From Dacryopinax spathularia (lineage: Eukaryota > Basidiomycota > Dacrymycetes > Dacrymycetales > Dacrymycetaceae), in assembly GCA_037974965.1 (NCBI GenBank), contig JBBPFI010000005.1, positions 1,736,001-1,800,000 on the forward strand: a DNA stretch of 64,000 bases. Reading direction: 5' to 3'. Both the position numbers and the translations under genes were made by a program. The notes under the pieces are model-generated. The model worked only from the letters and a program-made list of their open reading frames with translations. It had not been told where the DNA came from and searched no databases. Shown here piece by piece: positions 37,060-48,495 of the stretch. The stretch's first letter is position 1. Each line of letters begins with the position of its first letter.

Positions 37060-37621
37060 GATGGTAGGAAGGAAAGCAGCAGGGAGACGACTACGCGTCA
37101 CGATTAAGTACCCCGCTCCCAGGCCTCAGAGGACGCGTATAGCAGTAGCCAGTAACCCCGCTTGTCAGGCCAAGTGCGTTGTAGTGATGGCCCGAGCATG
37201 GCCTGCTTCCGTTCCCGACGCGTTGATGCTACCGCGCGTCCTCGTCGACCCCGCCCGTCAGACGTTCAGGGAGCATCCGAGAAGATAGAGCGGTGTTGAT
37301 CATGATCATGGGTGACGGCGGCGACGATGAACAGGGGTGTGCCTGCGGTCAAACCCGCTCGTTGTAACCCCATCTTCTCAACACGACGCGGAACCGAAAG
37401 GCCAAGTCGGAGGCGATGCGGCGAAACGCGACTCAGACGCGTGCACGTGAACGCGGGCTATGAATAGCACGACGTCATTATTATCACCGTCCCTGACAAC
37501 TGAAACCAACGGGAGATCGTGCCCGTCCCCTGGTTGAGACGGTAATTCAATCCTCATTGTCCTCCATCTGTTCGATCTACTGCTTGGCCTGAACCTTGAT
37601 AATATTCTGATCTGGACTGTC
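37060..37621. other. Intergenic: divergent promoter region
   Basis: Lies between the start codons of the Cys-rich unknown protein and the aminotransferase. No gene or repeat seen. Confidence 0.5.
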
Positions 37622-39845
37622 ATGTCGTCCCAAGAACCTGCGCTGCCGAAGACTGCAAAACAGCATTGGCATCTGAAGGATGTCGTGTACAAGGTCATGA
37701 ACAGGACCGAGGAGGAATCGGAGGCGCACAGGGTGCGGTTGTCCGCAACATGAGCGCACTTGCAGAACGAATGTAAACCTAAATATCCAGATCTACCGCT
37801 CATATCCTGGACATGGCGGCAAGGGACGTGTGCCTGTCACGACTGATGCTTCGGAGGAGACGGTTCCTGGTATTCAGCATCCTGGGAGCACAGGTGTCAT
37901 CTACTGCACAGACAGGTGCGCATATACTCCGTCACTGGAGCATGCGTTCAAATGCTAACGCAACAGGCAGGGCTATGGCCAACGGTTTCTCCTACGACGC
38001 CAAAGGTTGGTCCAACCTCGGACAAGGTGCGCCAGAAGTAGGCGACATTCCAGGCGCCGTTCCGAAGCCAACCAGCATCCCCATTCCACACGCATCGCTC
38101 GAATATGCCCCGACGACCGGCGTGAAGGCACTTAGACAGGCCGTGGCGGATCTTTACAATGATACGTATCGACAAGGGATGGAAAGCAAGTACACGTACG
38201 AGAACGTATGCATCGTCCCTGGTGGACGTGCGGGTTTGAGTAGGGTGGCAAGTGTGATTGGGGATGTGTGAGTCTGCTTCTTATCATCGCTCGGTTTTTC
38301 TCTGAACTCCCACGCAGATAGTGCGTCCTTCTGCGATCATCCTACGTGGTGTGCAATTGACAACATTTCAGCTGTGGCTACCAAATCCCAGAATACACCG
38401 CATATTCCAGCATGCTCGAGGTACGTCCAAAACACCCTATATGCGTGCATATGCTGATCTGGGCCCAGGCTTTCAGGAAGCTAGTACCAATTCCAACCGT
38501 ACTCTCAGCTGAAACTGGATATACCCTAAACCCAGCCGAGACTGGGAAGGCGATCCGCGAAACCGGAATACAAGTCATGTGAATTCCTCAAGCATGCCAT
38601 TCTTTTGATCTTTGCTGACCATTGTTCTAGCGTACTCTCTAATCCAAGGTATGTCATCCGAGCAAATACCTCGCAGCGTCTACCCGTGTCTAACCTGACG
38701 GAGAAATCCGACAGGGCGGGTGATCCGGTGAGTCCTAAGCAGAGCGCGGTAGTATATGCTCACACTCGTTCGTTCAGAGGCGATGATCTGAAGAGCTTGG
38801 TGGAGCTCACGAAGAGCAAGGTTACTGTAATTCTCGATGAGGTATGTGACATCCTACTACATTAGAACAAGATGACTCAGTCCTTCCCAGTTCTATTCCT
38901 GGTAAGCTATTTTCCAAAGATGGTCTGAGTGCGGATCATATTCATGACAGACGCAGGTACATCTACCCGGAAACCGAGGCCGAACTGGGGCAATCCGTAT
39001 CCGCCGCTGCCTATGTCCAGGACGTCAACGAGGTGCGGCGGCGTTCTTCTGGAGCGGGGACTGGACTAACAATCAGATCAGGATTCGGTTGTCATTGTTG
39101 ACGGGTTGACCAAGAACTGGAGACTGCCAGGATGGAGGATCTGCTGGGTTGTAGGCCCGAAGAACGTCATCTCCGCCCTTTCCCAATCCGGTTCTTTCCT
39201 TGACGGTGGTGCTTCTCATCCGTAGGCGCTCCTCTCGAACCCTGCCCCATCTAAGTCTGATCGGTTTTTAGCCTGCAATTGGCTGCCATCCCCCTCCTCA
39301 AGCCAGACGTCGTCAAACAAAACAAGATCGCCCTCCAAAAGCACTTCAAGATGAAACGCGATCACGTAGTGGCGAGACTGGAAAAGATGGGCCTGAAGGT
39401 TCGAGCCCCACCGGAGGCGACGTTCTATATCTGGCTGGATCTGTCGTCGTTGCCGGGAGAGCTGAATAATGGTTTGGTGCGTTCTTAAAATAGGAACTGG
39501 GGCGTATAGGCTGAGTATCGAACAGACGTTCTTCGAGGAGCTCTTGAAGGAAAAGACGATTGTCGTTCCGGGCTATTTCTTTGATATCAACCGTAAGCAT
39601 TACTTGTCATTTGCGACGTCAGTATTCAACAGAGTATAGCTTCGAACCGCCGTGACCTCTTCGCCTCGCCCTGTCATCATTACGTGCGTGTCTCCTTCGG
39701 CCCTGAGCTGGAGCAGCTTGATCTTGGTCTCGACGCTATGGAGCGCGTTATCGAGAAAGCGCGGAAGGGATCATCCAATCTTGGCTCATACAAGACATGG
39801 GACAGTGTAGGAAGCGTCGCAGAGCATATCGAGAAGCATCTCTAG
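37622..39845 (+). CDS. PLP-dependent class I/II aminotransferase, 15 exons with microexons
   Basis: A fold-type I aminotransferase; the donor and acceptor are unknown. Exons: 37622-37732, 37791-37915, 37971-38267, 38318-38320, 38372-38420, 38469-38578, 38631-38648, 38704-38727, 38778-38841, 38891-38901, 38957-39032, 39082-39221, 39272-39476, 39526-39592, 39640-39845. They sum to 1,506 nt (501 residues), and all introns are 46-58 nt with canonical ends. The spliced frame restores the family motifs: RAMANGFSYDAKGWSNLGQG, LEYAPTTGVKALRQAVADLY, NVCIVPGGRAGLSRV, YCGYQIPEYTAYSSM, SNPRNPTGRVIRGDDLK, VILDEFYSWYIYPE, VDGLTKNWRLPGWRICWVVG (PLP Lys), FLDGGASHPLQLAA and SPCHHYVRVSFGP. NPRNPTG and FYSW are each assembled from tiny exons, which supports the model. 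The 3-nt exon is the least certain part. Confidence 0.88.
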
Positions 39846-39970
39846 CCGGAATGCAACATGAAGCAAATTCGGCAGGGACGATGATACAAAGATTCGTCGT
39901 GATCATGGACTGACATCTTCCAAACGTACACGGGTATTCAATGAGGATATAATACACCGAATGAACTCGC

Positions 39971-40670
39971 TCATTTCTGTCGTCTCACCCCTCCCCCAGC
40001 CGGCGGAGGCGGTGGCAGGCCAAACCCTCCTAGTGACCCAGTACTGCTCGACGCAGTCGTACCGGATACCTTCTTGCCGTCCTTGTTCGGGATCTTGATC
40101 GTCATCGTCTGCCCCTCCTTCAGCGAGAAATCAGGCGGTGGTGCATGTACGGCCGCTGCGATGCTGGATGAGGGGTCTGCTGCGGCTCGAGATCGTTTGA
40201 TGTAGTCTTGGAGTGCCACGTCTGAGGGGGGGTCAGCCTTGCGTGACAGGTTTGGGGTGGAGCGACTCACTGAAATCGAACGACTCTGTTCGCTCTAGGA
40301 AACCAATTCCGATGTATGCTCTCCTTCCTCCTTCACCTTCTACGCGCAGGACGAAGTATCGACTGGAATCCAAGGTCGACTCAACTGCCTTCCCATCCGT
40401 AGTATATGTGGACTGGGCAAACAATTCACCTGCATCGCAAGCATCAGCGATACCTTCAACCTTGAGTATAATCGGCATACCGCTATTGGGATCCTCGAGA
40501 ACGATAAAGCACTGATCGCCCCGCTCTGTCACCTTGAGCCGCCCGGTCCAGAGAGGCGCCTCGGTGATCCAGTCCGCCGCCCGATACCCCTCGTTCGAGG
40601 TCCGAGGCGGGATCTTGAAGACATTCACACTTCTCGCAATGTACAGGATATTTTCTACGATATCATCCAT
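39971..40670 (-). CDS. NECAP-type adaptin-ear-binding coat protein
   Basis: A small PH-like (DUF1681) endocytic accessory protein that binds the AP-2 appendage and beta linker at clathrin-coated pits. The ATG at 40670 starts MDDIVENILYIARSVNVFKI. Next come PPRTSNEGYRAADW, APLWTGRLKVTERGD, CFIVLEDPNSG, ELFAQSTYTTDGKAVESTLD, SSRYFVLRVEGEGGRRAYIG and GFLERTESFDFN. One intron (donor GTGAGT, acceptor CAG) makes SFDFN continue as VALQDYIKRSR, exactly as in the family. The tail has DFSLKEGQTMTIKIPNKDGK, a Ser/Gly stretch and a polyproline end. The start is divergent from CSN8 (238 bp between the ATGs). Confidence 0.93.
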
Positions 40671-40908
40671 GCTGGTATCGCCGTGCAGATAGCTCTCGGA
40701 GTCAAGATGCGGTCTGTGCCTTGTTGTTGGCCTCAAGGTGGTCGTTCAGACGACGTGGGGATGAACGGGCGCTTCAAGTGCCTCCGCTGAACCCTTGGCC
40801 GCTGAAAGACGCGTTCGACGACGTCAATCGACGCGAACCAAAGGAGTCACCGAGACAAGAAACGACGACGACCACCTGCAGCCCTTCTCATCTCTCAACG
40901 TACCCACA
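40671..40908. promoter_or_regulatory. Bidirectional promoter, NECAP/CSN8
   Basis: 238 bp separate two divergent start codons, so the two genes must share or closely abut their promoters. No TATA box is obvious. Confidence 0.5.
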
Positions 40909-41959
40909 ATGTCTACTAATGAGCCAACACTTCCCCCCACTCCGCCGATGCCTCTCGACGAGGTTCCGACCATCCCCGATCCAGTCCCGCCCATACCGGA
41001 GGCCATCCCCGTGCCGAGCACGTCGGCGCAGCCGTTGGATGCGACTACGGTGATCGGAGGTGACAATACGAGACCTAGCCCGCACAGGCAGCTATTTCCG
41101 GACCTGTTACAGGCGTACGAGAGGGGAAGATACGATGATGTTATCAGACTGGCGGAGGAGGCAGAAGTCGCCGTGAGTACCTCGTGCTTGTGGGCGCGGC
41201 AGCTCATCCTACTACACAGTATCCGTCTGTCAAGGAACGCCCAACCCGCTTATTGATCGTCATACCGCTTGTGCTCTCCTACATGTGTATCAACGACCTT
41301 CCTCCAGCATATTGGGCTCTGTCTCGGTTGCCTAGAGTGCTGCATACATTTGGGCCTACGAGGGCCCTCGAAGAGTGCGCATATATCTCTCTAAATTGAT
41401 GGCGTCGCTGACGACAAGATTCAGACTCTTGACGGCAGTTGCAACTCGAAATTACGCACAAGTAATCCCGATCGCTACGAACCTCATTTCTGTCACTACT
41501 GGGTCTTTGAAGGGAGAGGATGAGCTGGATCTAGCGATCAAGCCCATGGTGGACGCTTTCATCAGTACGTCTTCAGTCTTTCATGTGCCACGCACTGTCT
41601 CATCCACGTGACAGAAACCTATCAGACGCGACTGCTTTCTGTCCTGTCTCGTGCATACGAATCCTTGCCTATCACGGACGCAGCTGCGTATCTCGGTAAG
41701 TCCCCCGAAGAAGCCGTTGCACGTAAGCACGTTCGAGCAGGTCTTTATTTCCGTGCTAATCACATTGCTTGCAGTCTTCACATCGTCGGGCTGGACCTTC
41801 GAAGAAGCCTCCTCAATGCTTCGACCGGTGCCTGCTCGGCCGCACGCAAACGGCGCAGTCGCCGTACCCGCTCCTTTCCCATCTTCTCTCGCACCCTCCA
41901 CCTTGATGGACTTCGTCGGTATTGCAAACGGCGCGTCCCGGTTGGAGAGCGCTATCTGA
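40909..41959 (+). CDS. CSN8: COP9 signalosome subunit 8 / PSMD8-like PCI protein
   Basis: A small scaffold subunit of the COP9 signalosome, which removes NEDD8 from cullins. ATG at 40909 (MSTNEPTLPPTPPMPLDEV, a Pro-rich disordered head). The core reads HRQLFPDLLQAYERGRYDDV, RLAEEAEVA spliced to YPSVKERPTRLLIVIPLVLS, and CINDLPPAYWALSRLPRVL. The second half, after an intron of about 44 nt, has FRLLTAVATRNYAQVIPIAT and TYQTRLLSVLSRAYESLPIT, the winged-helix-like end of CSN8/PSMD8/eIF3k proteins, then LFTSSGWTFEEASSMLRPVP. Four short introns fit in frame. Assignment to CSN8 rather than proteasome Rpn12 rests on the short length and the disordered head, and is probable rather than certain. Confidence 0.72.
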
Positions 41960-42389
41960 TAGGAGGTATCGGCACCCGAAGATGGGATAGATGGAGCTCC
42001 GATACATTCTGTTTCATGTACGATCTACATCATATTATTCCGATTTTGCAATGATCATGCGCAGTCACCACGTCAGGGTCAGTGCGATAGGGCAGGCGAT
42101 GCATTTCCGCTTTCAGACTATGGAAATCCTCGAAATACGCACCGACCATCGGTCCGATGAGCACAAATAAATCCCTCCCCGCAACACGGTCCATGATACG
42201 TTGCCATTATTGTTCCATCTTCAGCCTCTCAGAGTTGGAAAAGGTGGTAGTCGACGCGAGCGAATGTGCGCAGGTGATCGTGACAAGGAGTTGCGATTCC
42301 AAGGAAAGTCAAGGCGGAAGAGACACAATTGTACACTGAGGATATCCTAATAGTTCTGGTTCTGGGTCGTGCAATCCGATGCTTTCCTC
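41960..42389. other. Intergenic between convergent genes
   Basis: 3' sides of CSN8 and the cupin gene. No gene seen. Confidence 0.5.
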
Positions 42390-43079
42390 CTACTCGCTGG
42401 CCTTCTTTTTGATCAACCCCTTCAATGCCCACGCGGGCGGCTCGTCCAGACCTTCAGCCTCCTCCCGCTCGCCCTGCTCGCGGGTCTCGTGGACCGTGTT
42501 CCAGTTATGTTCGGCGGGCGAATAGAAGGTGTACAATTGGAGCGGAATGTCGCCGATGTTGATGAAGTTGTCTACCCATTGGGTCAGCCGGAGAGACGCG
42601 TGTGTATACAGGATGTTAACGTACGGACGGTGCCGGCACTGCACGTGGCATCAGTATGGACTCTTAGCAAACGGGCTTGCGGACATACGGTACGATGCAA
42701 ATGCTACCGGGCTCAACGATGGATTTTGTCCCGCCCACAATGGCTTCAGCCCTCCCCTTACTGTAGAGCTCTAAAGTCAGAGACACGTCACTCTCTAGCA
42801 GAGCTAACGCACACAAAGCAAAGACTCTGGTCAACATCGTGCACCTGTGCTCGAAGATCAGGCGGGATACATAGTAAGTGTTGTGGTCTGAGTACGGACC
42901 TCCTCTCCGATCTGGTCTCCGACCGGGATAGTCATCAACGCCAGCTGAGAGCTCTCCCCGGTAAATACGATCCTCCTGAACACCTTGCTGTTCGTGACCA
43001 TGGACTCGATGTCGGGGAAGTAGTAGAGTCGCTTTGCCGGGGGCTCCGCTGAGATACCTGTAGCGAGTGCTTCGAACAT
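42390..43079 (-). CDS. Small cupin-domain protein
   Basis: A single double-stranded beta-helix (cupin 2) protein. ATG at 43079 (MFEALATGISAEPPAKRLYY). The barrel reads RIVFTGESSQLALMTIPVG, then GEEVHDVDQSLCFVKGRAEA, IVGGTKSIVEPGSICIVPAG and TVHNFINIGDIPLQLYTFYS; metal ligands are likely His in EEVHDVDQ and His in TVHNF. Five exons are needed, one of only 14 nt (42625-42638), which supplies the AGTV of PAGTVH. The tail is charged (REQGEREEAEGLDEPP, ending LIKKKASE). About 150 residues. Many cupins of this size are bacterial-type sugar isomerases or mannose-6-P-isomerase-like proteins. The reaction here is unknown. Confidence 0.87.
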
Positions 43080-44207
43080 GGCTGTGCTTGTGTGAGCGAA
43101 GTAGGGAGGGCCCGAAATACGAGGTGGAAAGAGTTGCGACTAGGGTTGCGAGCCCAAGGGCACACAGGGCGGGTGCCTATTTAAACCCCACGCAAACAGG
43201 CGGACCTGTACTTCCCGCAGTTCCGACCACGGGGTCAACATCCCCGTTCTGGATCGCTTAAGCCGGAGAAGACGATTATTTCGGGCAAAAATCGTGATTG
43301 ACTTATGGGAAAACGCCGCGTGTCGTACCTCGGAGAAGCATAGATTTGCTATCACCTGTACGGTTGTCAGATAGGATCTGGAATTTGCCAGTCGTTGGTG
43401 CTATCTGAGTCAAGACCCGCAATGTCAATGTGCCGTATGTGTCGCCGCGTCTCTGCCGTTCCGGTCAGCCAGACGATGTCGGCCACGTCGTCGGTTGTTG
43501 CCAATACAGGAGGGCCGTGAGCGGTCCAAGCCGGGATCCGATGGTCAGGCCGCGATGTTGCTGCAAGGAGTTGCCTTCATGGCCCGACGAGAGGGCGATG
43601 CCGCGGCATTGGGTCTTTGAATCCTCGTTTCAACCCGCCAAAGTCAAATCCCATGGTTGCCATTGGCCAGGACAAAGCTTCTCCAGAGTCTCGTGAAATC
43701 GGTGGTATTCCATTGGAGCGACCCATCAGCCAATCGGCGATTGCAAGTATCAGATACACCGCCTATCAGTTCAGCCGGCCAAGATTATTTCTGGTTATCA
43801 CATCCACGAAGTGAAGACGGCCATACGAGAGCACGGTCATCGCCGGTCATCGGAGCTGTGCAGCATCGGTGCCGATCGGTGCCCCACGAGCCTACCATAA
43901 AGGAGAAGTACTGAGTGAGCTTCTAAATGGGCTTGATTGTTGCGGTGGTGGTCTGCTATTTCATGCCATCAACCAAGCGATTGATGATTGTACGATCGGT
44001 TGCTGCGGCTGAACGACCAACGATGGCCATCCTGTTGCTTCGCGCATGGCGTATCAGCATATCTCATCAGCCTTCGTTAGTGGCAATTGTGGACGTTCCA
44101 GCAGACATCTGGATACCGAAAGTCCCGTTTTCAACCCTATGCAGAATGTTTCAGGAGTGGGAAAGGGGGCAATCATCCAACTGCGGTTCATTCGTATAAT
44201 TACTCGC
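43080..44207. other. Intergenic, no gene recognised
   Basis: About 1.1 kb between the cupin start and the HIBCH stop. Short ORFs only; no domain, repeat or RNA gene seen. Confidence 0.5.
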
Positions 44208-46026
44208 CTAATGTACCCACTGGAGATATCCATCCTTCCTGGTGCTCGCTCTCCTCGCTAGTACTTCCTTGATCTTCAAAGCCACACCAGCCTTCTGGTT
44301 CGTGTGGACCGTAGTGAACCAATCAACGACATCCTTAACTGTCACCGCCATCGAGCCGCTGTCCTTATGTTCTCCCTTGACGAACTTTCCTATCTCCACT
44401 TCAGTAGGAAGCGCCCACCGCATTGGGTTATGCGGTTGGGCTAGCTCGAACAAGTCCATCTGGGGCATGGTTGTGGTGAAGGGCGACTCATTCGAAAAGA
44501 AGTTCCGGTAGATGTCGTCACGGGAGACTTCTTCCAGCGTCGCGGGTTGCCACTCGGGCCTTCCCTTGATCTTGTCTTCCAGGACGGCTTTAACACCGGT
44601 GAGGAAATCTGGCGTCGCGCCGTTCTGTGCACAATCAGCAAAATCCTCCCAAATGGTAAGAGAGCATCCGTACGCAGAAAGCGGTGGCAAACCGCAGCTC
44701 TACTTGCAGCGCTTCTCGCAGGGTGAGACCGCGTCCCAGATGCTGCGCTTGCAAAGCAACCTTCAAGGCCGTCGGACTGCGCAACGAAAGCTCGCCGAGC
44801 ACTTGTGTTGCCCATTCGCCAATTTCTCCTCCACGTTCCTTTATCTCTTGTAAGGCCGCGATGATCTCCTCCACCGTGTCCTTGCCAAATGCTTCATCCA
44901 GCGCTGCGCGCTTGTCACCCACGAGATCCGTCTCAAACGTAGTATACTCTTCGCCTGCGAACTCGTCAATCGCTGCATTGACGCCAGCGAGATCTTGGGG
45001 CATGAGCACGGCGAGACGGTCAATCAACTTCGGAATGCGCTCAGACGGCACGAAGTGAGTGGCGAAGCCCAGTTCACTGCAGCACATCAGCAGGATACCC
45101 ATTGCAGCAAATACAGGACGAACTATACAGCTCGGCCTTTGATTGTGTTGCCAGTCAAAGCGAAATATGTGCCGAGCTTTCCGTCGAGCCTGGGCAGGAA
45201 GAAGGTAGCCCCGACATCAGGAGCGTAGCCGATCTTGGTTTCCGGCATGGCGACTTGTGCATTTTCCGTTGCCACCCGGAATGGGGCATGCATAGAAAGC
45301 CCGAGCCCGCCCCCCACTGCCAACGATCAACAACCATTTAGACCTGATGCCAGCGAGATGACGCACTCGTAATGCCATCCAAGATCGCAACGTATGGCTT
45401 TCTCAGAGTGGCGAGCCGGTAATCCAGTTCAAATTCCTTCTTGAAATACAAGGCGGCTTTCTCCCGTGTTTCCGGATTTCTAGCATCCCTTGTGACAGCT
45501 GTTCCTCCTTCCAGACAGACGTCTAACAGGTACAAGAGCGATACGCACCTCGGACGTCACCGCCTGCGCAAAATGCTCGGCCCTTCCCTGTTCCGACGAT
45601 GATCTGGCACGGCTTGGAATTATCCCATGCCTGATACAGGTCAATTCTGCTTCTACAAATCCCAATATCGCACCCACTTCAAGTTTCGGTGCGAGGAGAT
45701 CGATCATCTCCTCGTTTAATGCATTCAATGCCTTCGGCCGATTGAGGACATATGTTCGTAGCGTTTGCTGGGAGTCGAAGAGCACCGGCTAGAATATTCG
45801 CATGAGATGTCTACTTCTCGACAGAGATCAATTAGAGACCCACCAATTCCCCAATAGTATCAAAATTCCTCGGGCTGACCCCATCTTTGGACGGCGGCGG
45901 TGGCTTCTCGTGCTGCTTCGCCAGCGGAGGAGCACTCGACATCGCTCTCTGCACGGCCTGCAACCTGCCAGACGCTGTGCTGAGTGCGCTTGGTCGGCGT
46001 GACATTGAGCGCAGAAGGGGCAGCAT
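44208..46026 (-). CDS. EHD3: 3-hydroxyisobutyryl-CoA hydrolase, mitochondrial
   Basis: A crotonase-fold hydrolase of mitochondrial valine degradation. The ATG at 46026 gives a typical targeting peptide ([20 protein letters not shown]; Arg/Ser-rich, no acid). An intron joins DTIGEL to [20 protein letters not shown], then [17 protein letters not shown]. The middle has [40 protein letters not shown] (oxyanion-hole Gly run), [20 protein letters not shown] and [18 protein letters not shown]. The second half, typical of HIBCH rather than plain enoyl-CoA hydratase, has [35 protein letters not shown] and [20 protein letters not shown]. About seven short introns occur. The start faces TBCE across 231 bp. 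Confidence 0.92.
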
Positions 46027-46257
46027 AATCGTCGCCGGCGAGAGGGAGTGGAGGATCGTCACCTTGGAGGTGATGGCGGTCGTTCGTCTTGCTTCCGCCG
46101 CGCTGACCCTGGTTTATACGACGAGCTCGCGTTCTGGTTGCCTGCCAGCGACGACGGTCCACTTGACCATACCTGCATTATCAATATACCGTCGGAAGAT
46201 ACATACCCCGCACGAAGAATGAGCTGCTCATGTTATCGCCATTACTACTTTGACTAA
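46027..46257. promoter_or_regulatory. Bidirectional promoter, HIBCH/TBCE
   Basis: 231 bp lie between two divergent ATGs. There is no clear TATA box. Confidence 0.45.
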
Positions 46258-48044
46258 ATGAGCTGGAGCACCATGGTCGCGTCTGTGGGCGATCGCGTCT
46301 CACTGTCCTCGCACATCGGGACCATCGTGTACGTCGGTCCGGTCGCAGGAACATCAGGCACATGGCTAGGCGTGGAATGGGACGACCCATCCAGAGGAAA
46401 GCACGATGGAGTGCACAATGGTGTCCGATACTTCACATGCCGGTCTGTCCAACTTCTTCATAGCATATATGCGCGTTCCTGACGCGTCCGATACGCAGCG
46501 TGCCAGGAGCCGGGTCGTTCATCAGACCCACCGTAGCGGGCCTCTCGTATGGACGCAGCTTTATGGAAGCATTGCTGGACAAGTATGTGGAAGATACGCC
46601 GCGTGCTCCGGCGACGAATGAACAGCCGGTGAAGGAGACCGTCGTGCTCGGCTCGTCACACGGTCTCATCGAGGTGGAAGCGGTCGGGTTAGACAAGGTT
46701 CGAGAGCGTCTGAGAAAGATCGATAGGCTGCGGGACGTGAGCCTTGATGCCGAACTCGTTGCGAGCGCGGGAAGAGAGGGAGAAATTAGGGAGAAATGCC
46801 CAAGTAAGTAGGAGACGTTGTGGTTCTACAATAAGCTGACTGTCGGCAAGATCTGCGATCTCTCGATCTCTCAAAGAACTTGATTCCCAGTTGGGATGTC
46901 GTCGTGATGATCCTCCAGCAACTGGAGTACCTCGACACGCTCTCATTGAAGTACGTGTGCTCTAGTCTTTGCCGGAGGAAACCAAACTGAGCGTATACAC
47001 AGTCAGAACCGCTTCCGACCTCTCACACAACCGTTCAACTCGACAACCCTACCGAGCCTTACATCCCTGCAGCTGAACGAGACACTGCTCACATGGCAAG
47101 AAGCGTGTTTCCTCAGCCCTCTATTTCCGAACCTGCAACACCTCCAGTTTGCATACAACCGACTGTCCACCCTCGACGTCGTCCCTGAAAGCGTTCTCGG
47201 GTTCCGGCAGTTGAGTGAGCTGAACTTGGAGGGCAACATGCTACAAGACTGGCCGAATGTACTTCGCTCCCTTGAGAGGCTACCGAAGCTCGAGCGACTC
47301 ATCCTTGCTTCCAATAAGTTCGAGTTACTCCCTTTACCGCCACAAGATTCCCAGCCGCTGCTGAAGACGTTGCGATACCTATCACTTGCCGGCAACTCGA
47401 TCAAAAGTTGGTCCTTCATCGACGCTTTAGACGCCTGGCTACCTCACCTCGCCGGTCTGAGTATCGTCGAGACAGCATTACTGGAAACAGAGGATACCAA
47501 AACCTCGCGAGCGCTGCTCGTCGCCAGGTTGAGATCTCTCACTCTCCTAAATGGGACCTCCGTTTCCCCTGGGGAGAGAAGCGACTCCGAGCGATTCTAT
47601 CTTGCCCATATCGTCCGAACAGAGCCTGGAAGGTCGGAAGAGGAAAGAAGAAAGCAGCACCCGCGTTGGGCAGAGCTGTGTGCGAAGCATAGCACGCCTG
47701 ATGCTGCGCCTCTTCCGTCGTCGAAACCGGACGTGCTCGCTTCTCGGCTGGTCAACCTCAACCTGGCACAACTGCCTGCTCCACCTACCCCCTCCTCACT
47801 CCCGCCAACCGATTGCGCAACAGCGAATGGACGGCTACTGCCGTCTATGACACTCAAGGCAGTTAGGATGAAGGTGCTCAAAACGCTCAAATTGCCGGTG
47901 AAGGGGAAGGTCGCCTTGTGGGCGTGTTCGCGGTCAGATGATCCTGGTGTTGGGTGGATCGTGGAGGAGATGGAGGGCGAGACGAACACTATGGAGACGT
48001 GGGCACTCAGGGATGGGGACTGGATCATCGCTGTCCCGGAATAG
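46258..48044 (+). CDS. PAC2: Tubulin-folding cofactor E (TBCE)
   Basis: The alpha-tubulin-binding chaperone that, with cofactors C and D, completes tubulin dimer assembly. The N-terminal CAP-Gly domain reads VGDRVSLSSHIGTIVYVGPV, GTWLGVEWDDPSRGKHDG and VHNGVRYFTC; the usual GKNDG is GKHDG here. Leucine-rich repeats follow over introns: NLRSLDLSKNLIPSW, LQQLEYLDTLSLNQNRF, FPNLQHLQFAYNRLSTLDVV, FRQLSELNLEGNMLQDWPNV and LPKLERLILASNKFELLP. The C-terminal ubiquitin-like domain has MTLKAVRMKVLKTLKLPVKG and ends DGDWIIAVPE. ATG at 46258, with a second in-frame ATG at 46273. Three short introns; about 530 residues. Confidence 0.94.
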
Positions 48045-48495
48045 ATATTCATCAATATGTTAAGGACCTGAAAGAGCGGAGTATTATTATAACTATACCT
48101 TGCAATGTCTCAATACCAACACATTCCATTGTTTGTCACATCACTGCCACCGACGCTTCGTGTCCCTGATACAACACCTTTGGACGGGACATATCCGATC
48201 CAAGCTCTCGGTAGCAATGTATTGTTTACGAGTTTCTCTCTCATAACGCCCCCAATAACCTCGACAGTGGTGCGCCATCGTCCACTTCGTACACCACCCT
48301 TTCGCCGGAGCTGTCAACCCTTTTCCAATTGTCTTCCACCCGGGCACAACTGCGACATTGAACATTAGCGCCGGCGAACGTGACTGGAACTCATTTCTCC
48401 GAACAATTGCGCCCGACCGCCAGTGACAATCCGCGCTTTTCAGCGACGCCGTCTTTCGACCGCTGGGAGTCGACCGTCGTCGTTAACGAAGTACG
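48045..48495. other. Intergenic: TBCE 3' side and promoter of the next gene
   Basis: Short ORFs only; nothing recognised. Confidence 0.45.

Noticed and set aside
38268-38371. Reading this as one 104-nt intron in the aminotransferase
   Set aside because: Possible, but all other introns of the gene are 46-58 nt and the gap splits exactly into two canonical introns of 50 and 51 nt; kept as the alternative in the findings.
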